A DNA stretch of 64,000 bases. It comes from Prorocentrum cordatum. Its lineage: Eukaryota; Sar; Dinophyceae; Prorocentrales; Prorocentraceae. Numbering within the stretch: position 1 is the stretch's first letter; the number at the start of each line of letters is the position of its first letter. The stretch is taken from assembly GCA_963575745.1 (NCBI GenBank), contig CAUYUJ010001290.1, forward strand, positions 38,835 through 102,834, read 5' to 3'. The translations under genes and the position numbers were made by a program. Below the pieces are notes generated by a model, which worked only from the letters and a program-made list of their open reading frames with translations, did no database searches and was not told the origin of the DNA. Positions 34,281 through 44,419 of the stretch are shown piece after piece.

Positions 34281-34289
34281 TGGCTCAAG
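34281..34289 (+). other. Truncated spliced leader fused to RT coding sequence
   Basis: tggctcaag equals the 3' end of the dinoflagellate leader and sits exactly at the element's 5' boundary. The next codons read A-S-V-L-K-A-L-P-W, matching I-L-K-A-L-P-W of element 5 RT. Nine bases alone would be weak evidence; the position at the breakpoint makes it convincing. Confidence 0.75.
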
Positions 34290-36960
34290 CTTCTGTGCTC
34301 AAGGCCTTACCGTGGGAAGCTCTTCGCCACGTCCGTGTCTGCTTTCAGAAACTGTATGAGAGGCATATTGTTTCACCACATGCATGGAGGCGTATCCTTG
34401 TCAGTTTTATGTTGAAAGGACCGAGAGCGCGTAGCTTCGACGAGACTTGTGCTCTGGCTATGCTGTCGGTCTTCGGGAAATGGTTCAGTTGTTGTCTCAC
34501 TATTCTGCATGAATCTCACATCAAGACGGTTGCGCCGAGGGGTTGTCAACTGTATGGTTTTGTTGTGGGCCATAAGTGTTATGAGGTTACCGCACCTTTG
34601 AAGCATCTTGCACGGCGTGCTGTTCTATGGAAGGAGGAGGATTGCCATATCGTCAATTGTGACATCAAGCAGGCTTTTGATTATCTCACGCTTCGGTCGG
34701 CTGTTGAGTCCTTGCTTGAATTGGAAGTTGATCCCTCTCTGGTATATGCTATCTTTGAGGGGTGCGCGCACAATGTAGCAGAGCTCTCTTTCCAGCAGTG
34801 TACCGTCGAGGGCATCAGTTGGGACACCTGTATTCGCACGGGCTCCATGGAGGCTCCTGCACTATGGGTGGCGAAATCATTGTGCATATTGGCGCCCATT
34901 GTTACACGGTGGCGTGATCGTGGCTATGGGGTGCAACTTTCTCCTGAGGCATCCGAGTTGCTGGTCAATCACTGGCCCTGGGCTGATAATGTTATCTTAG
35001 TTGTATCCCATCGGGCAGATATGTTGGCCATGCTCACTGACCTGACCATGGCAATCCACCGACACGGCTTCAGGTGGAAGGAGAGCTCCTTCGAATACCT
35101 TGCTTGTGGTTGTGCTGGACCTCTCAGTGCACTTCACATCTCTGTGTCTTTAGGCGATGATGAGAAGCCTCGCAATCCCAAGGGTGAGGTCGTCAGGCCA
35201 CAGGAACACACACACACTTCTCTCAGCCTATTTCGTATACTAGTCCGCAGGTTACTCAGACGATTGTTTTGGGCACATTGTTGGATATTGAGTTCTCAGA
35301 TCATGCCGATATACTTCATCGACTGAAGAAAGCACGACAGCGTCTTTGGAATGATGCTGCTTTCTACACGAGCACTGTCATCCCCATGGGCCGAAAGCTT
35401 GCGCGGTGCGACGCCCGAGTTCGCTCCTGCTTCCTCTACGGTGTCGAGGGCACCACGTGTGATGCGAACAGTCTGACGGTGATTCACCAGGAGGAGGGGA
35501 AGTTTCTCTCTGCGATGTGTCGCCGACGTAAGAGGGTGAACGAGACGTGGGGTGACTATTGGAGTTCTCGGATCAGGCAAGCACGTATGTTGATGCTCAA
35601 TTCTTCTCGTCCTTCACTTGTGCAGCTCACCTTGTGTCGGCAGTGGTTGTTTGCGAAGCATGTTGTATGCGCGGCTTTCGGTAATCTTGCTCAGCCTGAT
35701 CGTGATGACCTCAGCCAAGGGATCTTATCTCGTGAACCTGAGTTGCCGCATGTACTGTGTGACTCGCCTGTCCCTCCTACCCCTGCTCCTGGGCAACGTC
35801 GTCGGAGCTGATCTCAGATATGTATCGTAACGTTCGCCAGCGTCGGGGGGATCCGTCCCAGACGTCGTCGCAGCCTGTCTCGGGGCCACCTCGTAAACGA
35901 GCACGCCAGAGTTTTGCACGTAAGTGGGCCACCCCATCCATGCAGAGCGCGCTGTGTATGTTGCATGCGTCTGGGGAGTACACCGCACATCGTGATACCA
36001 TGGTACGTGCTGCTGGTGTCCGCGGTCGTGCTCTTTCACGTCGGCGTCCGCATCGGGTTATGCAGAGTCTCAGCCCTGGTTCACTGTGTTTGAGGTTTCT
36101 CGGGGGCCTCATTGGGATCAGAGCATGTGTTGGACAGAGTTAGGTTGGAAGACCTTCTTAGTGGACACGCTGCAGCAGCTAAATTTACCTAAGATACTGG
36201 AATCCTGCATGATAAAAGATGCTATTTCAGGCACCCACTGGAAGGAGGAGGAGGAGAACAAAATGGAGGCTCAACAACAACGTGAAAACGATCGTGCTGC
36301 CAAAAGGATTGCTGCTCTGTATCGTGATGAGACTAACTGGAGGATCAACCCTGGATCGCTGGCCTTAGAAATGAGTGGGGATAGCCAGTGTGTAACACGT
36401 TGGCTGACGGGGAAAAAACAGATGCTTGAATGAAGTTTACAGCCAAACGATAGCTGCCATGCAAAATGCTTTGTATTCCGTGTGTAAGCAGTTCCAGATC
36501 TACAGTCCTGAGGCGGGCCGTGATATCTGGAAATGGGTCTATCGGGAGGGGGGCGCAGAGGCGGACCACGAGACACATGTGGCCAGAGAAGGGCTGACTA
36601 CATCAGATGTGCGGTGGGATCTCTGTGCACTTTCTTCTATTCGTTCGGGTCAATATAGTGTACACGCGGTGAGAGGCTCTTTTGATGGTGGCAGATGTGA
36701 GTTAGGCACATCATGCGGTTGGGTGGTTGACATCTTTCTTTCTGCTAATTTGCCTCCTGCTTCCCTCCCAAGCGTTCGCAGCTCGGAGTCGCCAAGCGTG
36801 CTTTTATGCTCGCCTCCCACTGTGCTGTCACCCTGGCGGAGCTTGCTGCATCGGAGAGTTTATTGTCGGGAGTTGTTGATTTGTGCACGCACACAAATGT
36901 AGATAGCACACTTCTTTTACAGCTTCGCTGCATAATCCTGCCGCTTTAATCTTCCAGCTT
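34290..36960 (+). pseudogene. Element 3 ORF2 remnant: RT and permuted RNase H, several frameshifts
   Basis: RT motifs from 34,298: LKALPW, KWFSCC, LYGFVVGHK, CDIKQAFDYL, RTGSMEAPALW, and the WADN box at about 34,978-34,989. Frameshifts occur in the CACACA run near 35,205, between 35,811 and 35,820, near 36,090, in the A6 run near 36,415 and near 36,780. Across them the frame still shows the linker (RRRKRVNETWGDYW), then GDSQCV, YREGGAEADHETHVAR, RGSFDGGRCELG and finally TLAELAASE. This is the same permuted RNase H order as in the other copies. Many breaks make this a dead copy, older than elements 4 and 5. Confidence 0.85.
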
Positions 36961-37050
36961 CGCTGCCTCTGTACAGCTTCGCTGTTAGTATTCTCTGTGT
37001 CCTGGCCTGCTCTCAAGGGAGCTCGAATCGGCCAACGCAGACATCGCAGA

Positions 37051-38437
37051 CCAGGTTGACGGTTCACCGCCGGCGCCAGTAACTCGTAGAGCTTCCTTAG
37101 CTAGTTGCTCGAAGCTTAAGAGTAATTCCGGCGCGCTGGAGAGCTAGTTGGCAAGAAAAATCTCGACGGACCTTTTGCTGACTTTTGCTCGGTTGAAAAT
37201 TTTGTTCTCGAAATTCAACAATTCGTTAGAGCTCTAGTATTTTGTCCCGTGATATTCGATCTTATTTCGGCTCGCCGTCTGAATCTCAGCTCGATCGGGT
37301 ACCTATTACGCCAAAAAGCGCTGGGGCGGGATCGGGCGTTTCGAGTTATCTTGACGCGTTGGCGGTTTTCTGTACTTAACCCGAGATTTAGAAGTGTTAC
37401 AGAGCTCGTACTCACAGAAACCGATTCAGAATCATCATGCGCGTTTGTTTATTACATCCAGAGGTCTGAGCTTGGTCTGCTACCCGAGCTAGGTCCGCAA
37501 AACTACTCGTATTCTTCGATTCATCTCAACAGATGCTGTCGGTTTTCTGTACTTACCTCCGGCTGTAGGATAGCTACAGAGCTGGTACGCACAGACATCG
37601 ATTCAGAATCATCATGCGCGTCCGGCTGGAGCATCGAGAGGCCTGAACTCGGTCTGCCACTCGAGCTAGGTCCGCGAAGCTATTCGTATTCTGCGAGTTC
37701 TCTTAACAGGCGCTGTCGGTGTTCTGTACTTAACTCGATCTTCAGCATAGCTACAGAGCTTGTACGCACACAATCGATCCAGCATCATCAGGCGCGTTCG
37801 GCTGAGGCATCTAGAGCTGTGAACTCAGTGTGCTACTCGAGCCAGGTCCGCACTATTCCGATTCGACCGATTTTTTTGTCGAAATGATGGGGAATTTCTA
37901 CACTTACCTCGAGCTGCATGCAGATGGGCTTGAGAGTTTCGCCACAGAAATCTGAGGCGCGCTAGTCAGAAGAAAATCATGAGGCGCGCTAGTCTGAAGT
38001 ATGTAGCCGCTTGGCTGGGATTTGATATATTCTGCTATTTTTCTGGTGATGGTTGTTTTCTGGACTGTACTCGAGGTGCAGACGAGCTTGAGAGCTCTTA
38101 GGCATTGCAGTGGGAAGATTATCATTATGCGCGCTATTTGGAAGTATCTAGACACCCGCGCTCAGTCTGCTATTAGCGCTAGGGCTAAACACCGATTCGT
38201 ACTCTGTTACTTTCTTGGAATTTGTACTGTTTTTCTCGGTTCTACTTGTGCTGCAGATGAGCTGCAGAACTCTATATCACAGCAATGGGAAGGGAATTAT
38301 CAGGGGCAATATTGACATGTATCTAGACGCCTGAGATCAGCCTGCTATCAGCGCTAAAACTATTCGTTCACTGCTAATCCTTTGGACATAATATATGGCA
38401 AGGAAGCTCTACGAGTCTCCCGGCGGTAAGAAAGGTT
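37051..38437. repeat. Half hairpin and G composite repeat, copy 4
   Basis: The 3' half of element 3's target hairpin (37,051-37,075) is followed by a G composite: head at about 37,100-37,330, E units to 37,850, distal segment with gtatctagacacccgcgctc, and the start of an H hairpin (cccggcggtaagaaaggtt) that element 4 interrupts at 38,437. Confidence 0.8.
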
Positions 38438-38662
38438 CAAGCGAAGTTCAAGAGTTTCAAGAAGCATCATTCGAATCTCAGGGCTGAGACGGGACCACCG
38501 ATTACGTTCATGTGGGGCTCCAGTGACCACTTACCACCTCCAGGGAAGATTGTGGCCAAGTTCTCTCTGCAGAATGGCTGGGAGATTACTCGTGCAATGA
38601 ATCAGCTTGAGCCAGGGATCAACATTGATGAGTTGCGAGCGAGGATTTCCAGTACGATCTAG
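38438..38662 (+). CDS. Element 4 ORF1, C-terminal part only
   Basis: 74 codons open to a TAG at 38,660. It reads QAKFKSFKKHH..., then RAETGPPITFMW, then NGWEIT and a helix-like end (DELRARISSTI). This is the conserved C-terminal ORF1 domain of elements 1, 2 and 5. The start is missing because the element is truncated exactly here; upstream is hairpin repeat. Confidence 0.8.
   Translation, partial: QAKFKSFKKHHSNLRAETGPPITFMWGSSDHLPPPGKIVAKFSLQNGWEITRAMNQLEPGINIDELRARISSTI
38660..38662 (+). other. In-frame TAG between ORF1 and ORF2 of element 4
   Basis: ORF1 ends SSTI-stop, and the same frame continues RCHDTIASWNVRR into the endonuclease with no ATG. The stop is TAG here and TGA in the other three copies, while the following AGG TGC CAY codons are shared with element 2. 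Confidence 0.85.
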
Positions 38663-41600
38663 AGGTGCCACGACACCATTGCGTCATGGAATGTGCGTCG
38701 GGCAGGTGCAGAGAACGGCCATGACATAATTAATTCACTACGTCGTTTAGATGTGGGACTCGCGGGGTTGTGCGAGTGTCAGTTCCTTTCAGTTCGTGAT
38801 CTCAGCATGCGAGGTTACACAATTTTTCGGAGTACTTGTCGGAAGGCTGCGGTGATTATGTCTAAGTCTTGGAGAGACTCGCTCAGAGCCACATATCGTG
38901 GCAAAGGTTTTGTCATTTGTAGTTATTCTAGTGTTACGGTTATTGTTGCATATATGCCACATGAGAGTATCAATGCCCTTACGGAAGAACAGTATGAGCA
39001 TGATGTGTATGAGCAGATATTGTTTGATATATCCCAAGTGCTTCGCACACATAGGTCTAAGTTCCCGAAGCAGCCGCAGGACCTGGTCTTCTTGACAGAT
39101 GCTAACGTCGAACTCGAGCCAGATTCGGAGGTCAACGGCTTCAGAGTTACTGGATCAGGGCTTCTGGAGGCGTCTGGGATTGCTGGGGATTCTACGGAGA
39201 TTGATACTGGGATGGAGGAGGGAGCGGATGACGGCAACCCGTATATGACTCAAACAAAACGTGGTGCACGCAAAACAAGACCTCATAGGGTTGTCTCGGG
39301 CTTCGAAATTCGACGGGCGTCTAGGCTGCAATCTATGAGGAGGGCCCTACTGGACTTCTGCGGGCTCTGGGGCATCAGGATGGAGAACACATTTGGGCAG
39401 AGGAGGGTTACTTTCAAATCAGGTACGGGGGTGGAGAAGGTACTCGACTATGTTGGTGTCAGCCGTCGTTTACACAGGCAGGAGCTCACCGTAGGCTGGA
39501 TGCTGCCTTCGGAAGTCGGCCACGCCTGGACGGAGCACCCTTGCAGCAGATACGAGCGTGCGCTGTCTGACCACGCCTGCATAGTTGTTCGCTTGTCTTG
39601 TGCACCGTCTGCGAAGAGACGGACCCAGCCTGCTCGAAAATTCATCCACTTGCAACCGGTGTCGCAGCTGGAGTTTGCGAAGAACATGGACGATCGGGGC
39701 AGTCGTTACCGTGCTTTGTGCCAGGAAAATGCTGACCCAGAGGATCGCCAGGAGATGTTGGATATGCTGGGACCTGACCTCATAAAGGCCGCCGAGGAGA
39801 CCCCCCAGAAAGATATCAATCCCAGGAATAATGTGCCAAAGAAATCCGAGATCCACTGGGCCGCCCAGGCAAGTAAACGCGAAGCACTTCGTCGGGGGGA
39901 TAGAGAGGAGGCTAAACGGTGCTCAAAGATTGTGAGGAGAGAAAGAAGGAGGCTTGAGGCAAGAGTACAGAGGTGGAGGACGGAAATGAACACGAGGAGG
40001 AGGAGGAGGGCCAAGACGGAGACGTTGATCCTTGCCAACGGGATGGAGTCTCAGAACCGCGAGGAGTGGGGGGACGAGATATTGGGGCACATGAAGTCTA
40101 AGGTGGAGGACCCCGAGGCCAGAGAGGTGACCCTGCGTGAGCTTCAGTCGCTGCGTGGTCTATGTTCGGGAAGCGGATCCTCAGAGGTGTTCTCGATGTC
40201 GCTCCTGCTGCGGGCGAGGGCGAAGCTGTCCACGGGAAAGGCCCCAGGTCCCGACAACGTGACTGTCACGATGTTGAAACAGCTCTCGTGGGCATCTGTG
40301 CGACGTGTTCTGGTGAGCTTCCAAGGTGTGTATTCCCGCAGGTTATGTTGCCCCGACAGTTGGCGTCAACTAGCTGCCACGCTCATGCCAAAAGAAATGG
40401 ACATACAACATTTGACAGATACACGTGTGCTATGTCTACAGTCGTGTCTTATGAAATGGTACATGACATGTATTGTGATGATGATTGAGAAGAGGATTGA
40501 GGAGCACCGACACTATGTATGCCTGTACGGATTCAGATCGGGACGTAAAACATCGGAAATCACCAGTGTTGCCAAGAGGCTCAGCCAGCACTCCGCTGTC
40601 TGGGGCAAAGGAGACAGTTTGTGGCTTGCCAACCTTGATACTTTACAAGCTTTCGATAATGTCACTCCGTGCCTCGCCATGCGCTGCCTTCGTGCTCTTG
40701 ACATACCTGCTGATCTCATTGTGGCGTTGATTGAACCCATGATGGATAACCAGTGCGTGGCCAGCTTCGAGGGCATCGAGGCATCGTCAGCGGTCTATTG
40801 GGACAAATCTATTCGAACGGGAGGAGTAGAGGGACCAATGATTTTTCTGGCAGTTTCTATTGTACTCTGGAGAGATGTCATCGACAGATGGAGGCAAGAA
40901 GCGCAGTACGGTATAAAATTGGAAAATGATGAGTGCATGTTCAACGGTGAGCGTATGACCCACAGTTTCTGGGCAGATAATCTTTTGTTGTATGCGAAGA
41001 CCCGCACTGACCTTGAGTTGATGGTGCGTGACATGAGTATCCCGCTGATGAATGCAGGAATGACCTGGAAGCCGAAATCTTTGATGTATATTTACTTTGG
41101 TGCGCCGCCTGGCATCCCGCCGTCCCCTGAGCAGGATATCCGTGTGCTGGTGCCGTCTAGTGACGCTGCTCCTGGGACCCGAGAAGTGGTCCTACCGCGT
41201 GTTCAGTCGTTTGAGATCCTGGGAGCCACTCTGGAGGAGACCTGGAAGGACCACTCGGACTCAGAGGCCATGCTCCAGAAAGCCCAGAGGATGTTCTTTG
41301 GGGAAATCGCGTATTACCGCTGCTCTGGGATTGACTTGGCTGAAAGATTTACTCGCTATCAAGCTAAAGTGATTGCTGCATTATTATTCAACTGTGAGGG
41401 CAGAACGCCCGACTATTCTACAATTGCTGCTGTTCACTATTGTGAAGGCAGATGTCTAGCTATAATGTCAGGTATACGCAAGCGGAGAACTGAAGGCTGG
41501 TCTGAGTTTCAACGTAGGCGATACAAAGCGGGACGACAGAGTTTCGCTGGGCTTGGATTCCGAAGTGCGGTGCAGATATGGATATTTCGTTGTTGGGATT

Positions 41601-42823
41601 GGGCTAAGGATGTCTCAGTTGCTGCGAGTATTCGTATGAGGAGATACACAACACACACAGAGGAGGAGGAGGGAGAGACGGTACCAAATCGGCGTCAGAG
41701 GAAAACTCGGGCGACGGCGGCGGCGGCGGCTTCTCAAACATATCATGTATCTCAGATGTCCCAGATGTCGAGTGGCTGTCGCCGGCGGACACCAGATGAT
41801 CAGCCTGCCATACCTGAGGAGTCGGACATGTCACGTGAATGGATGATATCTAGGCTGGCCATGTTACATGGAAGGGGGAAGTGGACGGAGCATCGTGACA
41901 CATGTATACTAGCGTTGCCTGTAAAAGATAGGAAGCAGCTCACACGCATGAACATGGGCGGCCCTCCCCGTGGACATACTGTGTGGGACTGGTGCTTGTG
42001 CGATCTCTTTGGTTGCGAGTGGTACCTCTCGTTCGACAGTTCCGCTGGGTCCCGTGAGAAATACTGCAAGCATTTGCTGACTGTGATTGGTATGCAACAC
42101 TTGTTCGACTTGTTTGTTCTACCCAGGCCGCCTGGTGTGAGACATGTGAAGGCGGAGGAGGAGGAGGAGAGAGAGATGAATGAGAGGATGAGCAAACGTA
42201 TTGCCGCTAATTTTGAGAATGAAACGGAGTGGAGGTGTGAGAATATTGAGCGTCTTGGGATGGAGATCTTGGGAGATAGTAAGACTGTTGTAAACTGGAT
42301 GTGTGGTGAGTGGCAGATTCGCAACAAGCAGTATGTACGACTGGTGGGAACACTACAAAATACGGTATCGATGCTGTCTGGATGGGGACTGACCTCACCT
42401 GCATCGGGACAGAATCTGTATAAGCATTTCTTTCGTGAGGGTAATGAGCGTGCGGATAGATTGTCGTGGGAGGCCAGAGGTGGCCAAACTATTACTCGCT
42501 GGTTTGCATATGATAAGTTCCTCAGTACTCGTAAGACTGCTCTCCGTGGTGCATTCGATGGGGGTGTCAGTAATGAAGGATGTGGAGGTGGGTGGTGGCT
42601 TCAGATTGGCGTTGTAGGTAGGGGTTCCAGCGTGCAGGTTGATTTTCCCATCTCCTCCTCCTCCTCCTCCTCCTCCTGCACCAGCTCGCACAGCTTCCAT
42701 TGGCACGATGTGGCCGAGGAGGCGATGAGCTTGCCTCCTGGTAGCACGGTAACCTGCTGTGAACTAGCTGCCTGCGCTGCCCTGACGAGAGCTGCTGCTA
42801 AGGTGGCGTGCGCTCTGCTGTGA
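38663..42823 (+). CDS. Element 4 ORF2: endonuclease, reverse transcriptase, permuted RNase H (intact)
   Basis: 1,386 codons without interruption, in frame with ORF1. Endonuclease, residues ~5-310: SWNVRR, CECQF, AYMPH, TDANVEL, VLDYV, LSDHAC. RT, about 520-860: GKAPGPDNV, TDTRVLCLQS, LYGFRSGRK, NLDTLQAFDN, RTGGVEGPMIF, and SFWADN with Asp at ~771. A region with RKRRTEGWSEFQRRR, a pattern I associate with RT proteins of dinoflagellate genomes, follows. RNase H is permuted: GDS Asp ~1,204, FREGNERADRLSWEAR, FDGGVSNEG Asp ~1,298, CCELAACAAL Glu ~1,366. An eight-Ser run near 1,330 is encoded by a TCC repeat and separates the last two motifs. Expected role: target nicking and target-primed reverse transcription. 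It has no ATG before the first endonuclease motif, so expression by readthrough from ORF1 is likely. Confidence 0.9.
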   Translation, partial: RCHDTIASWNVRRAGAENGHDIINSLRRLDVGLAGLCECQFLSVRDLSMRGYTIFRSTCRKAAVIMSKSWRDSLRATYRGKGFVICSYSSVTVIVAYMPHESINALTEEQYEHDVYEQILFDISQVLRTHRSKFPKQPQDLVFLTDANVELEPDSEVNGFRVTGSGLLEASGIAGDSTEIDTGMEEGADDGNPYMTQTKRGARKTRPHRVVSGFEIRRASRLQSMRRALLDFCGLWGIRMENTFGQRRVTFKSGTGVEKVLDYVGVSRRLHRQELTVGWMLPSEVGHAWTEHPCSRYERALSDHACIVVRLSCAPSAKRRTQPARKFIHLQPVSQLEFAKNMDDRGSRYRALCQENADPEDRQEMLDMLGPDLIKAAEETPQKDINPRNNVPKKSEIHWAAQASKREALRRGDREEAKRCSKIVRRERRRLEARVQRWRTEMNTRRRRRAKTETLILANGMESQNREEWGDEILGHMKSKVEDPEAREVTLRELQSLRGLCSGSGSSEVFSMSLLLRARAKLSTGKAPGPDNVTVTMLKQLSWASVRRVLVSFQGVYSRRLCCPDSWRQLAATLMPKEMDIQHLTDTRVLCLQSCLMKWYMTCIVMMIEKRIEEHRHYVCLYGFRSGRKTSEITSVAKRLSQHSAVWGKGDSLWLANLDTLQAFDNVTPCLAMRCLRALDIPADLIVALIEPMMDNQCVASFEGIEASSAVYWDKSIRTGGVEGPMIFLAVSIVLWRDVIDRWRQEAQYGIKLENDECMFNGERMTHSFWADNLLLYAKTRTDLELMVRDMSIPLMNAGMTWKPKSLMYIYFGAPPGIPPSPEQDIRVLVPSSDAAPGTREVVLPRVQSFEILGATLEETWKDHSDSEAMLQKAQRMFFGEIAYYRCSGIDLAERFTRYQAKVIAALLFNCEGRTPDYSTIAAVHYCEGRCLAIMSGIRKRRTEGWSEFQRRRYKAGRQSFAGLGFRSAVQIWIFRCWDWAKDVSVAASIRMRRYTTHTEEEEGETVPNRRQRKTRATAAAAASQTYHVSQMSQMSSGCRRRTPDDQPAIPEESDMSREWMISRLAMLHGRGKWTEHRDTCILALPVKDRKQLTRMNMGGPPRGHTVWDWCLCDLFGCEWYLSFDSSAGSREKYCKHLLTVIGMQHLFDLFVLPRPPGVRHVKAEEEEEREMNERMSKRIAANFENETEWRCENIERLGMEILGDSKTVVNWMCGEWQIRNKQYVRLVGTLQNTVSMLSGWGLTSPASGQNLYKHFFREGNERADRLSWEARGGQTITRWFAYDKFLSTRKTALRGAFDGGVSNEGCGGGWWLQIGVVGRGSSVQVDFPISSSSSSSSCTSSHSFHWHDVAEEAMSLPPGSTVTCCELAACAALTRAAAKVACALL

Positions 42824-42904
42824 CCTACCTAAGTTGGTGGGGGCTCAGTTGCACTGCTCCGCCGATTCGGATTCGGATTCTAGTGGCGGACCGCAAACCG
42901 CAAA

Positions 42905-44150
42905 AAAGAAAGGTTAACGGTTCACCACCGGTGCCAAGTTGGCAGACCCGACCTTAAGACAATGTGACGACTTGGGGTCGGTTTTGCTAATATTTGACAG
43001 TTCATTTTGAGAGGCCAGATTTTTCTCACGTGTAGTCGGTTATGCCGCGTCTGTCAGGTCCGTAGCAACCGACGTTGGATGAAAACTGAAAAAAAACATA
43101 TTTTTCGAGTTTGTTTTATTCACGCTTGAGAAAGCTTTTTCCGTGTGTTCCGAGGAGCGCCGCGCCAGAAAAGAGCTCTACGAGGCTCCCGGCGGTTGCC
43201 TGGTTGACGGTTTTCCGCCGGATCCCAGTGTAATTTCTTGAGTTTCTTGGCTCATCCTTGAGAAAGCTTCTTTTATGTGTTCCGATCAGCGCCGGACGAT
43301 ACGAGAGCTCTACGAGGCTTCCAGCGGTTACCTGGTTCACGGTTTACCGCCGGATTCCAGTACCTCATAGAGCTCTTCGGCAAGATGAGCTAAGAGGAAT
43401 TCGGGCGCAGAGTGGCAGACCCGACCTTAAGAGACAATGTGAAAACTTCGGGTTGGTTTACCTCGTAGAGCTCTTCGGCAAGATGAGCTAAGAGGAATTC
43501 GGGCGCAGGGTGGAGCTAGTTGGCAAGCCGGATGTAAACAGACAATGTGACGACTTGGGGTCGGTTTTGCTGAGACTTGAAAGATATTTGACAATTCATT
43601 TCAGGAACCAGATTTTTTTCACCAGTAGTGGGTTATGCCGCGTCTGCCAGTGAAATTCTCAGGTTCGTAGCTGCAGTCCGACTTTCAAAACACCTGCAGG
43701 AACCGACGTTGGATGAAAACCGAAAGAACGTATTTTTCGAGCTTTTTTCTTCACACTTGAGAAAGCTTTTTCCGTGTGTTTCGAGTAGCGCCGCGCGAGA
43801 AAAGAGCTCTACGAGGCTCCTGGCGGTTACCTGGTTGACGGTTTACCGCCGGATCCCAGTTGCTAAGATTTGAAGTATATTTGACAATTCATTTCAAGAA
43901 ACCAGATTTTTCTCACGTGTAGTGGGTTATGCCGCGTTTGCCAGTCCAATTCTCAGGTCCATAGCTGCCATATTACTGTCAAAACACTTGCAGGAACCGA
44001 CTTCGGGAAACAACTAAAAATCGTAATTTTCCGAGTTTCTCAGATCACCTTCAGAAAGCTTCTTATGTGTTCTGAGCGACGTCGCGCGATTAAAGAGCTC
44101 TACGAGGCTGCCGGCGGTAACCTGGTCTACGAGGCTGCCGGCGGTAACCT
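42905..44150. repeat. Repeat mosaic: half hairpin, D and A modules with hairpins
   Basis: The 3' half of element 4's target hairpin (to 42,932) is followed by D modules closed by hairpins at 43,189-43,221, 43,320-43,353 and 43,820-43,852, with A modules at about 43,362 and 43,459. The last hairpin is duplicated in its 5' half (ctacgaggctgccggcggtaacct occurs at about 44,099 and 44,127) and then broken by element 5. No gene is seen. Confidence 0.75.
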
Positions 44151-44419
44151 TGGGGAGATTCTGCGGCACTATTCGGAGCATGTGTACACATATTGGCATC
44201 GAGGTTATTGCTGTGCGGGGGGAAATGGGACCGCCCAAATCGACTATATGGACAGTGCCCACGACGGCCGCTCCGAGGCCAATGCTCCTGGCCGAGTTTA
44301 CCACGACGCGGGCGACATGGGAGGTATCGAGTGAGACTGTCGACAGGTTGCATCAACTCATACCTGCGTTTACTAAGACGAAGGCTGATATCGAGACGGA
44401 AGTCAACAGGAGGGTGTGA
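44150..44419 (+). CDS. Element 5 ORF1, C-terminal part only
   Basis: About 89 codons to a TGA at 44,417. It begins LGRFCGTIR, then RGEMGPPKSTIW, then a helix-like end (LHQLIPAFTKTKADIE). It aligns by eye with VGRFQALF / RGETGPPMTYMW of element 1. The first codon already straddles the junction with the hairpin repeat. Confidence 0.8.
   Translation: MGRFCGTIRSMCTHIGIEVIAVRGEMGPPKSTIWTVPTTAAPRPMLLAEFTTTRATWEVSSETVDRLHQLIPAFTKTKADIETEVNRRV
44417..44419 (+). other. In-frame TGA between ORF1 and ORF2 of element 5
   Basis: ORF1 ends NRRV-stop. The same frame continues as an Arg run (RRRRR), then TPFKGIRLGSWNLNRAG into the endonuclease, with no ATG before WNL. The stop is followed by CGA, i.e. TGA-C as in element 1. 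Confidence 0.85.

Larger units (their letters stand above)
34281..37050 (+). mobile_element. Element 3: short non-LTR copy starting with spliced-leader sequence inside RT
   Basis: Begins with the last nine bases of the spliced leader (tggctcaag, 34,281-34,289), joined directly to RT coding sequence. ORF1, the endonuclease and the N-terminal RT are absent. It ends with a 3' UTR containing cagcttcgctg repeats and 'gacatcgcaga', followed by ccaggttgacggttcaccgccgg, the second half of an H hairpin. The 5' flank is cut at 'aagctctacg', almost the same place as in element 2. Confidence 0.85.
38438..42904 (+). mobile_element. Element 4: 5'-truncated non-LTR retrotransposon with intact ORF2
   Basis: Starts inside ORF1 and ends with 'ccgcaaaccgcaaa'. 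The flanks are ...cggcggtaagaaaggtt at the 5' side and aaagaaaggttaacggttcaccacc at the 3' side, so about ten bases (aagaaaggtt) are duplicated around it as a target-site duplication within an H hairpin. ORF2 has no interruption in 1,386 codons. It is the best candidate, with element 5, for a recently inserted copy. Confidence 0.9.

Noticed and set aside
13928..44419. Reassigned stop codon (TGA or TAG read as an amino acid by the host)
   Set aside because: Both TGA and TAG occur at the ORF1/ORF2 border, and the long ORFs end at TAG and TGA elsewhere without internal TGA or TAG. Local readthrough fits better than a changed code.
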